DNA from: Salmonella enterica subsp. diarizonae
Lineage (GTDB): Bacteria; Pseudomonadota; Gammaproteobacteria; Enterobacterales; Enterobacteriaceae
DNA length: 64,000 nt
Direction: 5' to 3'
Assembly (NCBI RefSeq): GCF_008692785.1
Contig: NZ_VXJV01000007.1
Location: 1 to 64,000 of the forward strand
The position numbers were made by a program, and so were the translations under genes. The first letter of the stretch is position 1. Every line of letters starts with the position of its first letter. This document shows, piece after piece, positions 54,798 to 64,000 of the stretch. Under the pieces are notes generated by a model. The model worked only from the letters and a program-made list of their open reading frames with translations, did no database searches and had not been told where the DNA came from.

Positions 54798-55616
54798 TTA
54801 ATCGGCAAAACGTTGCGCGACGGCGTAGTTAAATATCGGACCGTCGGTGCAAACATACACTTCGCCCATACGGCAGTGGCCGCACTTCCCGACGGAGCAG
54901 GCCATCCGGCGCTCGTAGTCCACCCAGATTTGCTCCGGCTTTAGCCCTTTTTGCAGCAGCATTTTTACAGTAAAGGTAATCATTATTGGCGGCCCAACGA
55001 CGATGGCTTGCATGGTGTCGATATCGCTAAGCGCCATGTCGGCAAGCCGATCGGTCACCCGGCCAATCTGGTAACAGTCATCGGCCTCGCCTTCATCCAG
55101 CGTGAACACCAGGTTATGCTTGCCGCGCCACGCCGCCATCTCCTCTTTGTACAGCACGCAGTCGCGGTTTTTATAGCCGAGAATCATATCCAGTTGGCCA
55201 ATTTCCTGCGGATTCTCAACGAAATAACGCATTAACCCTTTCACCGGCGCGACGCCCGTACCGCCTGCGACAACCAGTAAGGGTTTATGGCGCAGCGTAT
55301 CGACCGGATAGCCATTGCCATAGCAGCCGCGTAGCCACACGTTATCGCCTTCTTTCAGCGTAAAGAGGGCGCTGGTCACTTTTCCGACATTACGAATCAG
55401 CAGATCTATCCAGCCGTCGCCGCAGTCGGAAACGGAGATGGGCGCTTCGCCGACGCGCGGCAGCGACACTTCAACAAATTGCCCCCAGTGCGCGGGAAAA
55501 TCGACCGCCACGCGGAAATTCCACTCCAGCGGCGTGTGGCGAGTAATACTGAGGATGCGGTACGCCGCAGGCAGCAAACTGTGCTGCGGTTTATCATGGC
55601 AGGAACAATGTGACAT
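54798..55616 (-). CDS. asrB: Anaerobic sulfite reductase subunit B
   Basis: A 272-residue flavin reductase-like subunit that passes electrons from NADH. It has an FAD-binding barrel, an NAD-binding domain with [18 protein letters not shown], and a C-terminal iron-sulfur segment with [20 protein letters not shown]. It resembles dihydroorotate dehydrogenase electron-transfer subunits. It lies 3 bp after asrA and 10 bp before asrC. Confidence 0.95.
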   Translation of the reverse strand: MSHCSCHDKPQHSLLPAAYRILSITRHTPLEWNFRVAVDFPAHWGQFVEVSLPRVGEAPISVSDCGDGWIDLLIRNVGKVTSALFTLKEGDNVWLRGCYGNGYPVDTLRHKPLLVVAGGTGVAPVKGLMRYFVENPQEIGQLDMILGYKNRDCVLYKEEMAAWRGKHNLVFTLDEGEADDCYQIGRVTDRLADMALSDIDTMQAIVVGPPIMITFTVKMLLQKGLKPEQIWVDYERRMACSVGKCGHCRMGEVYVCTDGPIFNYAVAQRFAD

Positions 55617-55619
55617 GCG

Positions 55620-56663
55620 TTATGCCTCCTCTGCCAGCGCCTGCCGAACGGCGGCGGTCATTTTGTTGATAATAAAAGAAAATTTGATGTATTGTGGGCA
55701 GCGATCGTCGCAGCGGCCGCAGCCGACGCACATATGTTCAATGCCGTTGCGCGCTTTGTAGTCATTGACCTTATGCAGGGCGCGGTAGCGCAGACGCTCG
55801 CCGGGTTTTTCGCGAAAGCCATGACCACCGGCCATGTCGCTAAAGCCTGGCACCATGCAGCTTGCCCACTGGCGACGGCGTTCACCGCGCTGTGGATTTT
55901 CATCATAGGCGACGTCAAAGACGCTATAGCAGGTACAGGTTGGACACCCGGTGGTGCAGCGGCCGCAACTGATGCAGCGGCTGTCGTAGGCGTCCCATAG
56001 CGGATGGCGGGTGAGAATGTCGCGAATTTTTTGCGGATCGCGGCAAACGCTGTCCGGCGTGACGACGGTTTCCCGGTTTTCGCTGACGAAAGAGGGGGTA
56101 TAGTTGGCCTCCTGCCCCAGCCCTTGAATCGCCGCCTCGATAAAGGGATCGCGGATGCTGACAAACGCACCCTCGTCGCTAAAACGCATTGCGGCGCTAT
56201 AACGGTCGGTTTTATTGGTACCCATTGAGACGCAGAAACAATTTTCGAAACTTTCTTCACACTCAATTAGGACGAAACGAATATGCTCCCGTAACAGTTG
56301 ATAACTGTAATCGGAATTATTCCCATTTGATAAATACATATAATCCAGCCGCGACATGGCGTTAATGTCGCAGGCGCGGGCAAAGATGACTATCGGGGAG
56401 GTGTCTGTCTCGGCAATTTGAATCGTGTCTTTATCGAAATAAAAGAGCGTTTCGGTGATAGGGGTGATAATGGTATTCGGCGACATGTGCGATTTCTCGT
56501 GCCAGATGAGATCGCGCCAACCGCTAATCTGTTGATAAATAATGTTGTCAGTGTCGGAAAAACGCCCACCGCGAAACTCTGCGGACGGGGCAAACACGCG
56601 CCATTTTTTGTTTAATCGCTGGATAAGCAGACTAAACTCGTCAGGCGTAATTTTGATAGCCAT
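55620..56663 (-). CDS. asrA: Anaerobic sulfite reductase subunit A
   Basis: A 347-residue iron-sulfur subunit with two ferredoxin motifs, [16 protein letters not shown] and [12 protein letters not shown], which relays electrons to AsrC. The ATG at 56663 gives the known start [10 protein letters not shown]; upstream codons lie in the leader. First gene of asrABC. Expression is anaerobic in Salmonella; I did not find a clear FNR site in the 220 bp upstream. Confidence 0.95.
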   Translation of the reverse strand: MAIKITPDEFSLLIQRLNKKWRVFAPSAEFRGGRFSDTDNIIYQQISGWRDLIWHEKSHMSPNTIITPITETLFYFDKDTIQIAETDTSPIVIFARACDINAMSRLDYMYLSNGNNSDYSYQLLREHIRFVLIECEESFENCFCVSMGTNKTDRYSAAMRFSDEGAFVSIRDPFIEAAIQGLGQEANYTPSFVSENRETVVTPDSVCRDPQKIRDILTRHPLWDAYDSRCISCGRCTTGCPTCTCYSVFDVAYDENPQRGERRRQWASCMVPGFSDMAGGHGFREKPGERLRYRALHKVNDYKARNGIEHMCVGCGRCDDRCPQYIKFSFIINKMTAAVRQALAEEA

Positions 56664-56846
56664 CGCATACTCCACAGTAATATTCAGGAAAAACAAATGA
56701 AAATAAATTGTTATAAAAATCAGATGAATATTACTGTTACGCTAGCGCTAATCAGCCACCTTCGCTAACGGGAAAAAATGGTTTTTACTATCGGTATAAT
56801 AAATAGGAGGATGTTTTTAAGAATGATAATTGTGGAAGGGATTTAT

Positions 56847-56876
56847 TTCTGGCGGGAAAAGACGCTCCCGCCAGAA
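56847..56876 (-). terminator. Hairpin at the end of suhB
   Basis: An 11-bp stem (56847-56857 with 56866-56876) lies directly after the suhB stop. The following sequence on the minus strand is A/T-rich but not a T run. Confidence 0.5.
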
Positions 56877-56883
56877 TGAACGA

Positions 56884-57687
56884 TTACCGTTTCAGCGCAT
56901 CACTCAGTTCGTCGCGCATATTCGCCAGCATAGCTTTAACGACGCGCGGATTCCCCGCCACGATATTACCGGTCATCATGTAGTTATGGCCGCCGGTGAA
57001 ATCGCTGACGATACCGCCCGCTTCACGAACCAGCAGCTCGCCCGCGGCGAAATCCCACGGACGAAGGCCAATTTCAAAGAAACCATCGACACGACCTGCG
57101 GCAACATAGGCCAGATCCAGCGCGGCGGAACCGGTGCGGCGGAAATCGGCGCATTCGGTGAACAGCTTGCCGATAATATTAATGTAGGTGGTCGCGTATT
57201 GTTTGGCTTTGAACGGGAAGCCGGTCGCGAGGATGGTGCCGTCCAGATCGCGAGCGGTACTGCCGCGCAGACGGTAGCCGTTCAGTTGCGCGCCCTGACC
57301 GCGGGTGGCGGTGAACAATTCGTTACGCATCGGATCGTAAACCACGGCGACTTCAGTACGGCCTTTAATGCGTACTGCGATGGATACCGCAAAGTGCGGC
57401 AGGCGTTTGATAAAATTAGTGGTGCCATCCAGTGGATCGATAACCCATTGAACATCCTGATCTGTGCCAACGTGTTCACCGCTTTCTTCGGTGATAATTG
57501 TGTGTTGCGGGTAAGATTTGCGAATGGTGTCGATAATTATCGCTTCAGCGGCCTTATCTACGTTGGTCACAAAATCGTTACTGCCTTTTTGGCTCGCTTC
57601 TACAGCGTCCGGAGTTTCATAGTTTTTGGCAATTACATTACCCGCCTTGCGCGCTGCGCGCACGGCGATGGTCAGCATCGGATGCAT
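56884..57687 (-). CDS. suhB: Inositol-1-monophosphatase / Nus factor SuhB
   Basis: Mg-dependent inositol monophosphatase of 267 residues that in E. coli also joins the rRNA antitermination complex through NusA and RNA polymerase. Metal-binding motifs are EESGE, the signature WVIDPLDGTTNFIKRLP and RPWDFAAGELLVREAGG. Divergent from trmJ. Confidence 0.96.
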   Translation of the reverse strand: MHPMLTIAVRAARKAGNVIAKNYETPDAVEASQKGSNDFVTNVDKAAEAIIIDTIRKSYPQHTIITEESGEHVGTDQDVQWVIDPLDGTTNFIKRLPHFAVSIAVRIKGRTEVAVVYDPMRNELFTATRGQGAQLNGYRLRGSTARDLDGTILATGFPFKAKQYATTYINIIGKLFTECADFRRTGSAALDLAYVAAGRVDGFFEIGLRPWDFAAGELLVREAGGIVSDFTGGHNYMMTGNIVAGNPRVVKAMLANMRDELSDALKR

Positions 57688-57805
57688 CGGTCTCTCTCAC
57701 TGGATGTTAAAGAACGGGAAAACGGCGCAGAGTATAGCAGTGAGATCGGAATCTGTCTTGGTTTTATGGTAAGATGGCGGAATAATCTTTAGCTGAAGAA
57801 AGACA

Positions 57806-58537
57806 ATGCTGCAAAACATTCGAATTGTGCTGGTGGAAACCTCCCACACCGGCAATATGGGCTCTGTGGCTCGCGCTATGAAAACCATGGGCTTAACCAA
57901 CCTGTGGCTGGTAAACCCGCTGGTAAAACCGGACTCCCAGGCCATCGCTTTGGCGGCAGGCGCCAGCGATGTGATCGGTAATGCGCAGATCGTCGATACG
58001 CTTGATGAAGCGCTGGCAGGTTGTAGTCTGGTGGTTGGAACCAGCGCTCGTTCCCGCACTCTGCCGTGGCCGATGCTTGATCCGCGCGAGTGTGGCTTAA
58101 AAAGCATTGCAGAAGCGGAAAACACGCCGGTTGCCTTAGTTTTCGGTCGTGAGCGTGTCGGGCTGACTAACGATGAGTTGCAAAAATGCCATTATCACGT
58201 TGCCATTGCCGCTAACCCGGAGTACAGCTCGTTGAATCTGGCGATGGCGGTACAGGTCATCGCGTATGAAGTCCGTATGGCCTGGCTGGCAACGCAGGAA
58301 GACGGCGACGCGGTAGAGCATGAAGAGACGCCGTATCCGCTGGTGGACGATCTTGAACGCTTCTACGGCCATCTGGAGCAAACGTTGCTCTCCACCGGCT
58401 TTATTCGCGAAAACCATCCGGGGCAGGTGATGAATAAGCTGCGCCGTTTGTTTACCCGCGCGCGCCCGGAAAGCCAGGAGTTGAATATTCTGCGTGGAAT
58501 GCTGGCGTCGATTGAGCAGCAGAATAAAGGAAAGTAG
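57806..58537 (+). CDS. trmJ: tRNA (cytidine/uridine-2'-O-)-methyltransferase TrmJ
   Basis: SPOUT enzyme of 243 residues that methylates the ribose of nucleotide 32 in several tRNAs. Conserved motifs are [19 protein letters not shown] near the start, [14 protein letters not shown] and the knot segment [14 protein letters not shown]-terminal extension of about 80 residues is typical. It lies upstream of iscR in the same direction. Confidence 0.95.
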   Translation: MLQNIRIVLVETSHTGNMGSVARAMKTMGLTNLWLVNPLVKPDSQAIALAAGASDVIGNAQIVDTLDEALAGCSLVVGTSARSRTLPWPMLDPRECGLKSIAEAENTPVALVFGRERVGLTNDELQKCHYHVAIAANPEYSSLNLAMAVQVIAYEVRMAWLATQEDGDAVEHEETPYPLVDDLERFYGHLEQTLLSTGFIRENHPGQVMNKLRRLFTRARPESQELNILRGMLASIEQQNKGK

Positions 58538-58544
58538 GCAATTT

Positions 58545-58594
58545 GATGCCTGATGGCGCTAATCGTAGGCCGGATAAGCGAAGCGTCATTCGGT
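58545..58594. repeat. REP-like units between trmJ and iscR
   Basis: GATGCCTGATGGCGCTAATC and GTAGGCCGGATAAGCGAAGC with CGTCATTCGG look like one and a half REP units after the trmJ stop. Confidence 0.6.
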
Positions 58595-58620
58595 AAATCG
58601 AAAACAGCACTGAACGTCAA

Positions 58621-58645
58621 ATACCTGACTAAAACAGTCAAGTAA
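58621..58645 (+). promoter_or_regulatory. IscR type 1 site, upstream copy
   Basis: The 25 bases fit the type 1 IscR motif (ATASYYGACT...AGTCRRSTAT) at all but one position, with half-sites CCTGACT and AGTCAAG. Bound by [2Fe-2S]-IscR to repress the isc operon. Confidence 0.83.
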
Positions 58646-58670
58646 ATAGTTGACCAAATTACTCGGGAAT
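58646..58670 (+). promoter_or_regulatory. IscR type 1 site, promoter-proximal copy
   Basis: The second site begins directly after the first and fits the motif with three mismatches. It includes TTGACC (58650-58655), a likely -35 element, so binding would block RNA polymerase. Confidence 0.75.
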
Positions 58671-58752
58671 GTCAGACTTATCCCTGCTATGCAATACCCC
58701 CATTTTACAATAAAAAACCCCGGGCAGGGGCGAGTTTGAGGTTAAGTAAGAC

Positions 58753-59247
58753 ATGAGACTGACATCTAAAGGGCGTTATGCCGTGACCGCAATGTTAGAC
58801 GTTGCGCTCAACTCCGAAGCGGGCCCGGTACCGTTGGCTGATATTTCTGAACGTCAGGGTATTTCCCTTTCTTATCTGGAACAGCTATTTTCCCGCTTAC
58901 GTAAAAACGGTCTGGTTTCCAGCGTACGCGGGCCAGGCGGCGGTTATCTGCTGGGGAAAGATGCCGGCAGTATCGCGGTCGGTGAAGTGATCAGCGCGGT
59001 TGATGAGTCCGTTGATGCAACCCGTTGCCAGGGGAAAGGCGGCTGTCAGGGCGGCGATAAATGCCTGACCCACGCGCTGTGGCGTGATTTAAGCGATCGC
59101 CTGACCGGTTTTCTCAACAATATTACGTTAGGCGAGCTGGTGAATAACCAGGAAGTTTTGGATGTGTCTGGTCGTCAGCACACGCATGACGCGCCGCGCG
59201 CCAATGGTCGTGCGCAGGACGCCATCGACGTTAAATTACGTGCTTAA
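58753..59247 (+). CDS. iscR: Iron-sulfur cluster regulator IscR
   Basis: Rrf2-family regulator of 164 residues. A winged helix at the N-terminus ([19 protein letters not shown]) and the cluster ligands Cys92, Cys98 and Cys104 are visible. With a [2Fe-2S] cluster it represses its own operon; the apo form controls suf and other genes. Two type 1 sites lie upstream. A 179-bp gap before iscS, longer than the others in the operon, matches the place where RyhB and Hfq act on the E. coli transcript. Confidence 0.97.
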   Translation: MRLTSKGRYAVTAMLDVALNSEAGPVPLADISERQGISLSYLEQLFSRLRKNGLVSSVRGPGGGYLLGKDAGSIAVGEVISAVDESVDATRCQGKGGCQGGDKCLTHALWRDLSDRLTGFLNNITLGELVNNQEVLDVSGRQHTHDAPRANGRAQDAIDVKLRA

Positions 59248-59426
59248 TTAAAATATTACGCCATCTCTTCTGGCGGCCTCAAGCGGTTAATGCCGCAGTC
59301 GCCTGAAGGACGAAGCGTAAAAAGAATTCAGAATCAGGCCGGGACGTGGACGTCCCGTCAACACGGTCGTACATCCAGCCGGTTGCCTGATTCCTTGCAT
59401 TGAGTGATGTACGGAGTTTAAGAGCA

Positions 59427-60641
59427 ATGAAATTACCGATTTATCTCGACTACTCCGCAACCACGCCGGTGGACCCGCGTGTTGCCGAGAAAATGATGCA
59501 GTTTCTGACCCTGGACGGAACCTTTGGGAACCCGGCGTCTCGTTCACACCGTTTTGGCTGGCAGGCAGAAGAAGCGGTCGATATCGCCCGTAACCAGATT
59601 GCTGAGCTGGTGGGTGCCGACCCGCGTGAAATCGTTTTTACGTCCGGCGCGACGGAGTCCGACAACCTGGCGATCAAAGGCGCAGCCAACTTTTATCAGA
59701 AAAAAGGCAAGCACATTATCACCAGCAAGACCGAGCACAAAGCGGTGCTGGACACCTGCCGTCAGCTAGAGCGCGAAGGGTTTGAAGTGACCTACCTCGC
59801 GCCGCAGAGCAACGGGATTATCGATCTTAAAGCACTCGAAGCAGCGATGCGTGACGACACCATTCTGGTTTCAATCATGCACGTGAACAACGAAATCGGC
59901 GTGGTGCAGGATATCGCGACCATCGGCGAAATGTGCCGCGCGCGCGGTATTATCTACCATGTTGACGCTACCCAGAGCGTGGGCAAACTGCCTATCGACC
60001 TGAGCCAACTGAAAGTGGACCTGATGTCCTTCTCCGGTCATAAAATTTATGGTCCGAAAGGCATTGGCGCGCTGTATGTGCGTCGTAAGCCGCGTATTCG
60101 TATTGAAGCGCAGATGCATGGCGGCGGTCACGAACGCGGTATGCGCTCTGGAACGCTGCCCGTCCACCAGATCGTCGGCATGGGCGAAGCTTACCGTATC
60201 GCGAAAGAAGAGATGGAGACCGAAATGGCACGTCTGCGCGGTCTGCGTAACCGTCTGTGGAACGGCATCAAAGATATTGAAGAAGTTTACCTGAACGGCG
60301 ACCTTGAACAGGGCGCGCCAAACATTCTCAACGTGAGCTTTAACTACGTTGAAGGCGAGTCGCTGATCATGGCACTGAAAGACCTGGCGGTCTCTTCCGG
60401 TTCCGCCTGCACCTCCGCCAGTCTGGAACCGTCCTACGTGCTGCGCGCGTTGGGCATGAATGACGAGCTGGCGCATAGCTCTATCCGTTTCTCTTTAGGT
60501 CGTTTTACCACTGAAGAAGAGATCGACTACACCATTGATCTGGTCCGTAAATCCATTGGCCGTCTGCGTGACCTTTCTCCACTGTGGGAAATGTACAAGC
60601 AGGGCGTGGATCTAAATAGCATCGAATGGGCTCATCATTAA
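59427..60641 (+). CDS. iscS: Cysteine desulfurase IscS
   Basis: PLP enzyme of 404 residues that takes sulfur from cysteine for iron-sulfur clusters, tRNA thiolation and other sulfur carriers. The PLP Lys206 lies in [12 protein letters not shown] and the persulfide Cys328 in [10 protein letters not shown]. The ATG at 59427 gives the E. coli start [16 protein letters not shown]. Next gene iscU. Confidence 0.97.
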   Translation: MKLPIYLDYSATTPVDPRVAEKMMQFLTLDGTFGNPASRSHRFGWQAEEAVDIARNQIAELVGADPREIVFTSGATESDNLAIKGAANFYQKKGKHIITSKTEHKAVLDTCRQLEREGFEVTYLAPQSNGIIDLKALEAAMRDDTILVSIMHVNNEIGVVQDIATIGEMCRARGIIYHVDATQSVGKLPIDLSQLKVDLMSFSGHKIYGPKGIGALYVRRKPRIRIEAQMHGGGHERGMRSGTLPVHQIVGMGEAYRIAKEEMETEMARLRGLRNRLWNGIKDIEEVYLNGDLEQGAPNILNVSFNYVEGESLIMALKDLAVSSGSACTSASLEPSYVLRALGMNDELAHSSIRFSLGRFTTEEEIDYTIDLVRKSIGRLRDLSPLWEMYKQGVDLNSIEWAHH

Positions 60642-60668
60642 TCGGTATCGGAATCAGGAGAATTTATA

Positions 60669-61055
60669 ATGGCTTACAGCGAAAAAGTAATCGATCACTA
60701 TGAGAACCCGCGTAACGTAGGGTCGTTTGACAACAACGACGATAACGTGGGAAGCGGCATGGTTGGCGCTCCGGCCTGCGGCGACGTTATGAAGTTGCAG
60801 ATTAAAGTTAACGATGAAGGTATTATTGAAGACGCGCGCTTCAAGACTTACGGCTGCGGTTCCGCTATCGCCTCCAGTTCTCTGGTAACGGAGTGGGTGA
60901 AAGGGAAATCCCTGGACGAAGCGCAGGCGATTAAAAACACCGATATTGCAGACGAACTGGAGCTGCCGCCGGTGAAAATCCACTGCTCTATTCTGGCGGA
61001 AGACGCGATTAAAGCCGCTATTGCAGATTACAAAAGCAAACGCGAAGCGAAATAA
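60669..61055 (+). CDS. iscU: Iron-sulfur cluster scaffold IscU
   Basis: A 128-residue scaffold on which clusters are built. Ligand cysteines occur in APACGDVMK, YGCGSAIA and IHCSILAED, and the HscA-binding segment LPPVKI is present just before the third. Follows iscS by 27 bp with an AGGAG site. Confidence 0.97.
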   Translation: MAYSEKVIDHYENPRNVGSFDNNDDNVGSGMVGAPACGDVMKLQIKVNDEGIIEDARFKTYGCGSAIASSSLVTEWVKGKSLDEAQAIKNTDIADELELPPVKIHCSILAEDAIKAAIADYKSKREAK

Positions 61056-61083
61056 AATAGAACGTTAACATTGAGGTTTTGTT

Positions 61084-61407
61084 ATGTCGATTACACTTAG
61101 CGACAGTGCAGCAGCGCGAGTTAATACCTTCCTGGCCAACCGTGGTAAAGGGTTTGGCCTGCGTCTGGGCGTGAGAACCTCCGGCTGTTCAGGTATGGCT
61201 TATGTACTGGAATTTGTTGACGAACCGACGGCGGAAGACACCGTATTTGAAGACAAAGGCGTTAAGGTAGTGGTTGATGGCAAGAGCCTGCAATTTCTGG
61301 ACGGTACACAGTTGGACTTCGTAAAAGAAGGCCTGAACGAAGGGTTTAAATTCTCCAACCCAAATGTGAAAGATGAGTGTGGTTGCGGCGAAAGCTTCCA
61401 CGTGTAA
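61084..61407 (+). CDS. iscA: Iron-sulfur cluster assembly protein IscA
   Basis: A-type carrier of 107 residues that passes clusters or iron to target proteins. The three conserved cysteines lie in TSGCSGMAY (about residue 35) and at the C-terminal CGCGESFHV. Last gene before a structured gap with a terminator. Confidence 0.97.
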
Positions 61408-61460
61408 CTGTGTTCCGCTGTTATACCGAGTCATTCGTGTTGCAGAAAGGCGACAAGCGA

Positions 61461-61544
61461 GTGAATCCCCAGGTGCTTACTTGAATTAGTGACTGGGGTG
61501 AACCCGCGCAGACAATGCATCTGCGGCGCGAAGTAAGAAGGTAT
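61461..61544 (+). other. Structured intergenic element between iscA and hscB
   Basis: CCCCAG (61467-61472) can pair with CTGGGG (61493-61498), and further short pairings (CTTAC with GTAAG) are possible across the element. The sequence GTGACTGGGGTGA resembles a motif I have seen in several enterobacterial intergenic regions, so it may be a repeated RNA element or a small RNA. I cannot name it. Confidence 0.4.
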
Positions 61545-61577
61545 AACCCCACCGTAGTCGCCTGCGGGTGGGGTTTG
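61545..61577 (+). terminator. Terminator between iscA and hscB
   Basis: AACCCCACC (61545-61553) pairs with GGTGGGGTT (61567-61575) and T residues follow. It should reduce transcription from iscRSUA into hscBA-fdx. Confidence 0.78.
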
Positions 61578-61604
61578 TTCTGACAGGCTATCCCTGAGAA
61601 TGTT

Positions 61605-62120
61605 ATGGATTACTTCACCCTCTTTGGCTTACCAGCCCGTTATCAGATTGACACCCAGGCGCTGAGCCTTCGTTTTCAGGATCTGCAACGCCAGTATCAC
61701 CCTGACAAATTTGCCAACGGCACCCAGGCGCAGCAGCTTGCCGCCGTCCAGCAATCCGCCACGATCAACCAGGCCTGGCAAACGCTGCGTCATCCTTTGA
61801 CGCGCGCGGAGTATCTGCTTTCCTTACACGGGTTCGATCTGGCCAGCGAGCAGCACACCGTACGCGACACCGCGTTTCTGATGGAGCAACTGACGCTTCG
61901 TGAAGAGCTGGACGACATCGAACAGACAAAAGACGACGCGCGGCTGGAAAGCTTTATCAAGCGTGTACAAAAGATGTTTGATGCTCGCCTCCAGCAAATG
62001 GTGGAACAGATGGATAACGCGGCATGGGATGTGGCGGCGGATACGGTGCGCAAACTGCGGTTTCTCGATAAACTGCGAAGCAGCGCAGAACAACTCGAAG
62101 AAAAGCTGCTCGATTTTTAA
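61605..62120 (+). CDS. hscB: Co-chaperone HscB
   Basis: A 171-residue J-domain protein that brings IscU to HscA and stimulates its ATPase. The J domain occupies about residues 1-75 with the HPD motif in QRQYHPDKF, followed by a three-helix IscU-binding domain. Start lies 27 bp after the terminator; hscA follows after 12 bp. Confidence 0.96.
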   Translation: MDYFTLFGLPARYQIDTQALSLRFQDLQRQYHPDKFANGTQAQQLAAVQQSATINQAWQTLRHPLTRAEYLLSLHGFDLASEQHTVRDTAFLMEQLTLREELDDIEQTKDDARLESFIKRVQKMFDARLQQMVEQMDNAAWDVAADTVRKLRFLDKLRSSAEQLEEKLLDF

Positions 62121-62132
62121 CTGGAATCTAAC

Positions 62133-63983
62133 ATGGCCTTATTACAAATTAGTGAGCCTGGTCTGAGCGCCGCGCCGCATCAGCGCCGTCTGGCGGCGGG
62201 TATCGACTTAGGCACTACCAACTCTCTGGTGGCGACGGTTCGCAGCGGCCAGGCGGAAACTCTGCCTGACCACGAAGGGCGCCACCTGTTGCCTTCAGTG
62301 GTTCACTATCAGCCGCAGGGCCACACGGTCGGTTACGCTGCGCGTGACAATGCCGCGCAGGATACGGCCAACACTATCAGCTCTGTGAAACGTATGATGG
62401 GACGCTCGCTGGCGGATATCCAGGCGCGCTATCCGCATCTGCCTTACCGGTTTAAGGCTAGCGTTAATGGGCTGCCGATGATTGAAACAGCGGCAGGGTT
62501 GCTAAACCCGGTACGCGTATCTGCTGATATTCTCAAAGCGCTGGCCGCGCGGGCTAGCGAATCGCTTTCCGGAGAGCTGGATGGCGTGGTGATTACCGTT
62601 CCCGCCTATTTCGATGATGCCCAGCGTCAGGGGACGAAAGACGCCGCGCGGCTGGCGGGCCTGCATGTGCTGCGCTTACTCAACGAACCGACGGCGGCGG
62701 CGATCGCCTACGGTCTGGACTCGGGCAAAGAAGGCGTTATCGCTGTTTACGATCTCGGCGGCGGCACCTTTGATATCTCTATTTTACGTCTGAGCCGCGG
62801 GGTGTTTGAAGTGCTGGCGACGGGCGGTGATTCTGCGCTCGGCGGCGACGACTTTGACCATCTGCTGGCGGACTATATTCGCGAGCAGGCGGGGATTGCC
62901 GATCGTAGTGACAATCGCGTTCAGCGCGAACTGCTGGATGCCGCTATTGCAGCGAAAATCGCCTTAAGTGATGCCGATGCCGTTCGCGTTAACGTTGCGG
63001 GCTGGCAGGGGGAGATCACTCGCGAGCAGTTTAACGATCTCATTTCTGCGCTGGTTAAGCGCACGCTATTGGCCTGCCGTCGCGCATTGAAAGATGCCGG
63101 TGTTGACTCCCGGCAGGTTCTGGAAGTGGTCATGGTCGGCGGTTCGACCCGTGTACCGCTGGTGCGTGAGCGGGTGGGCGAATTTTTTGGCCGCACGCCG
63201 TTAACCACTATCGACCCGGATAAAGTAGTCGCTATCGGCGCAGCGATTCAGGCTGATATTTTGGTCGGCAACAAGCCGGACAGCGAAATGCTACTGCTGG
63301 ATGTGATTCCACTCTCTCTTGGACTGGAAACGATGGGGGGCCTGGTGGAAAAAGTTATTCCGCGCAACACCACCATCCCGGTGGCGCGCGCGCAGGATTT
63401 CACCACCTTCAAAGACGGTCAGACCGCGATGTCTATCCATGTGATGCAGGGCGAACGCGAACTGGTGCAGGACTGCCGTTCGCTGGCGCGCTTTGCGCTG
63501 CGCGGTATTCCGCCGTTGCCGGCTGGCGGGGCGCATATTCGCGTGACTTTCCAGGTAGATGCCGATGGCCTGTTGAGCGTTACCGCAATGGAAAAATCCA
63601 CCGGCGTCGAGGCCTCCATTCAGGTCAAACCTTCCTACGGCCTGACCGATAGCGAAATTGCTTCAATGATCAAAGACTCCATGAGTTTTGCCGAGCAGGA
63701 CGTGAAAGCGCGTATGCTGGCGGAGCAAAAAGTCGAAGCCGCGCGCGTGCTGGAAAGCTTGACCGGCGCGCTGACTGCCGACGCCGCGCTGTTAAGCGCC
63801 GCAGAACGTCAATGCATTGATGATGCCGCCGCACATTTGAGCGCGGTCGCACAAGGCGATGATGTTGACGCCATAGAACAAGCCATTAAAAACGTAGATA
63901 AACAAACCCAGGAATTTGCCGCTCGCCGTATGGACCAGTCGGTTCGTCGCGCGCTGAAAGGCCATTCCGTAGACGAGGTTTAA
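62133..63983 (+). CDS. hscA: Hsp70-type chaperone HscA
   Basis: Specialised Hsp70 of 616 residues that releases clusters from IscU. ATPase motifs are [25 protein letters not shown] and [10 protein letters not shown]; the substrate-binding half follows (about 390-616) and recognises the LPPVK segment of IscU. ATG at 62133; the stop is one base from the fdx start. Confidence 0.97.
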   Translation: MALLQISEPGLSAAPHQRRLAAGIDLGTTNSLVATVRSGQAETLPDHEGRHLLPSVVHYQPQGHTVGYAARDNAAQDTANTISSVKRMMGRSLADIQARYPHLPYRFKASVNGLPMIETAAGLLNPVRVSADILKALAARASESLSGELDGVVITVPAYFDDAQRQGTKDAARLAGLHVLRLLNEPTAAAIAYGLDSGKEGVIAVYDLGGGTFDISILRLSRGVFEVLATGGDSALGGDDFDHLLADYIREQAGIADRSDNRVQRELLDAAIAAKIALSDADAVRVNVAGWQGEITREQFNDLISALVKRTLLACRRALKDAGVDSRQVLEVVMVGGSTRVPLVRERVGEFFGRTPLTTIDPDKVVAIGAAIQADILVGNKPDSEMLLLDVIPLSLGLETMGGLVEKVIPRNTTIPVARAQDFTTFKDGQTAMSIHVMQGERELVQDCRSLARFALRGIPPLPAGGAHIRVTFQVDADGLLSVTAMEKSTGVEASIQVKPSYGLTDSEIASMIKDSMSFAEQDVKARMLAEQKVEAARVLESLTGALTADAALLSAAERQCIDDAAAHLSAVAQGDDVDAIEQAIKNVDKQTQEFAARRMDQSVRRALKGHSVDEV

Positions 63984-63984
63984 C

Positions 63985-64000
63985 ATGCCGAAGATTGTTA
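63985..64000 (+). CDS. fdx: [2Fe-2S] ferredoxin Fdx (5' end only)
   Basis: The last 16 bases read ATGCCGAAGATTGTTA, encoding MPKIV, the N-terminus of the isc ferredoxin that follows hscA in enterobacteria. The gene is cut by the window end. Confidence 0.8.

Noticed and set aside
56830-57792. A 320-codon plus-strand open frame antisense to suhB
   Set aside because: Opposite strand encodes intact SuhB; the frame has no ribosome-binding site and a shadow-like composition.

Overview
This window is a chromosomal segment of a Salmonella enterica-like enterobacterium. The gene order runs from the 5S gene of an rrnG-type operon through kgtP, pssA, nadB, rpoE, lepA, rnc, purL, glrKR and glnB to glyA and the isc cluster, which matches the E. 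coli/Salmonella backbone. Several accessory loci point to Salmonella: asrABC (anaerobic sulfite reductase), a murQ-murP pair beside yfhH, a cadCBA-dtpC block between glnB and hmp, and hcaT standing without the hca catabolic genes. Identifications come from recognising protein families, motifs and gene order by eye; no database search was run.

Layout. 1-0.7 kb: 5S rRNA, its terminator and a DUF4385 gene. 0.8-14.5 kb: kgtP, yfiM, pssA, pat, tapT, trxC, yfiF, ung, grcA (two FNR sites), srmB, trmN6 and nadB (NadR box). 14.5-17.6 kb: the envelope-stress operon rpoE-rseA-rseB-rseC, with a sigma-E promoter and a leader ORF that overlaps rpoE. 17.8-24.4 kb: lepA-lepB, then rnc-era-recO-pdxJ-acpS. 24.4-29.3 kb: REP cluster, yfhL, yfhH, murQ, murP, pgpC and tadA. 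29.3-39.5 kb: mltF, purL (PurR box), the small RNA GlmY with its sigma-54 promoter and three GlrR boxes, glrK-qseG-glrR and glnB. 39.5-46.5 kb: dtpC, cadA, cadB and cadC, an acid-inducible lysine decarboxylase system. 46.6-53.8 kb: hmp and glyA (divergent), hcaT, csiE, and a DUF1007/NicO metal-export pair. 53.8-58.5 kb: asrCBA, suhB and trmJ. 58.6-64 kb: iscR-iscS-iscU-iscA-hscB-hscA and the first codons of fdx.

How the parts work together. Several short regulatory circuits are visible: sigma-E drives its own operon, which encodes its anti-sigma factor. GlrK/GlrR activates GlmY, encoded directly upstream. CadC activates cadBA, which consumes lysine and protons. IscR represses its own operon through two upstream sites. 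NsrR-like and PurR-like sites lie in the hmp/glyA divergent region. YfhH probably controls MurNAc uptake and cleavage by MurP/MurQ.

I found no clearly undescribed system. The points most worth a second look are a REP element that supplies the last codons of yfhL, a four-residue in-frame gap near the CadA C-terminus compared with the E. coli sequence I remember, a structured element and terminator splitting iscA from hscB, the DUF1007/NicO pair with a His-rich loop, and the leader ORF of rpoE. There is no CRISPR array, prophage, insertion sequence or tRNA gene in the window.
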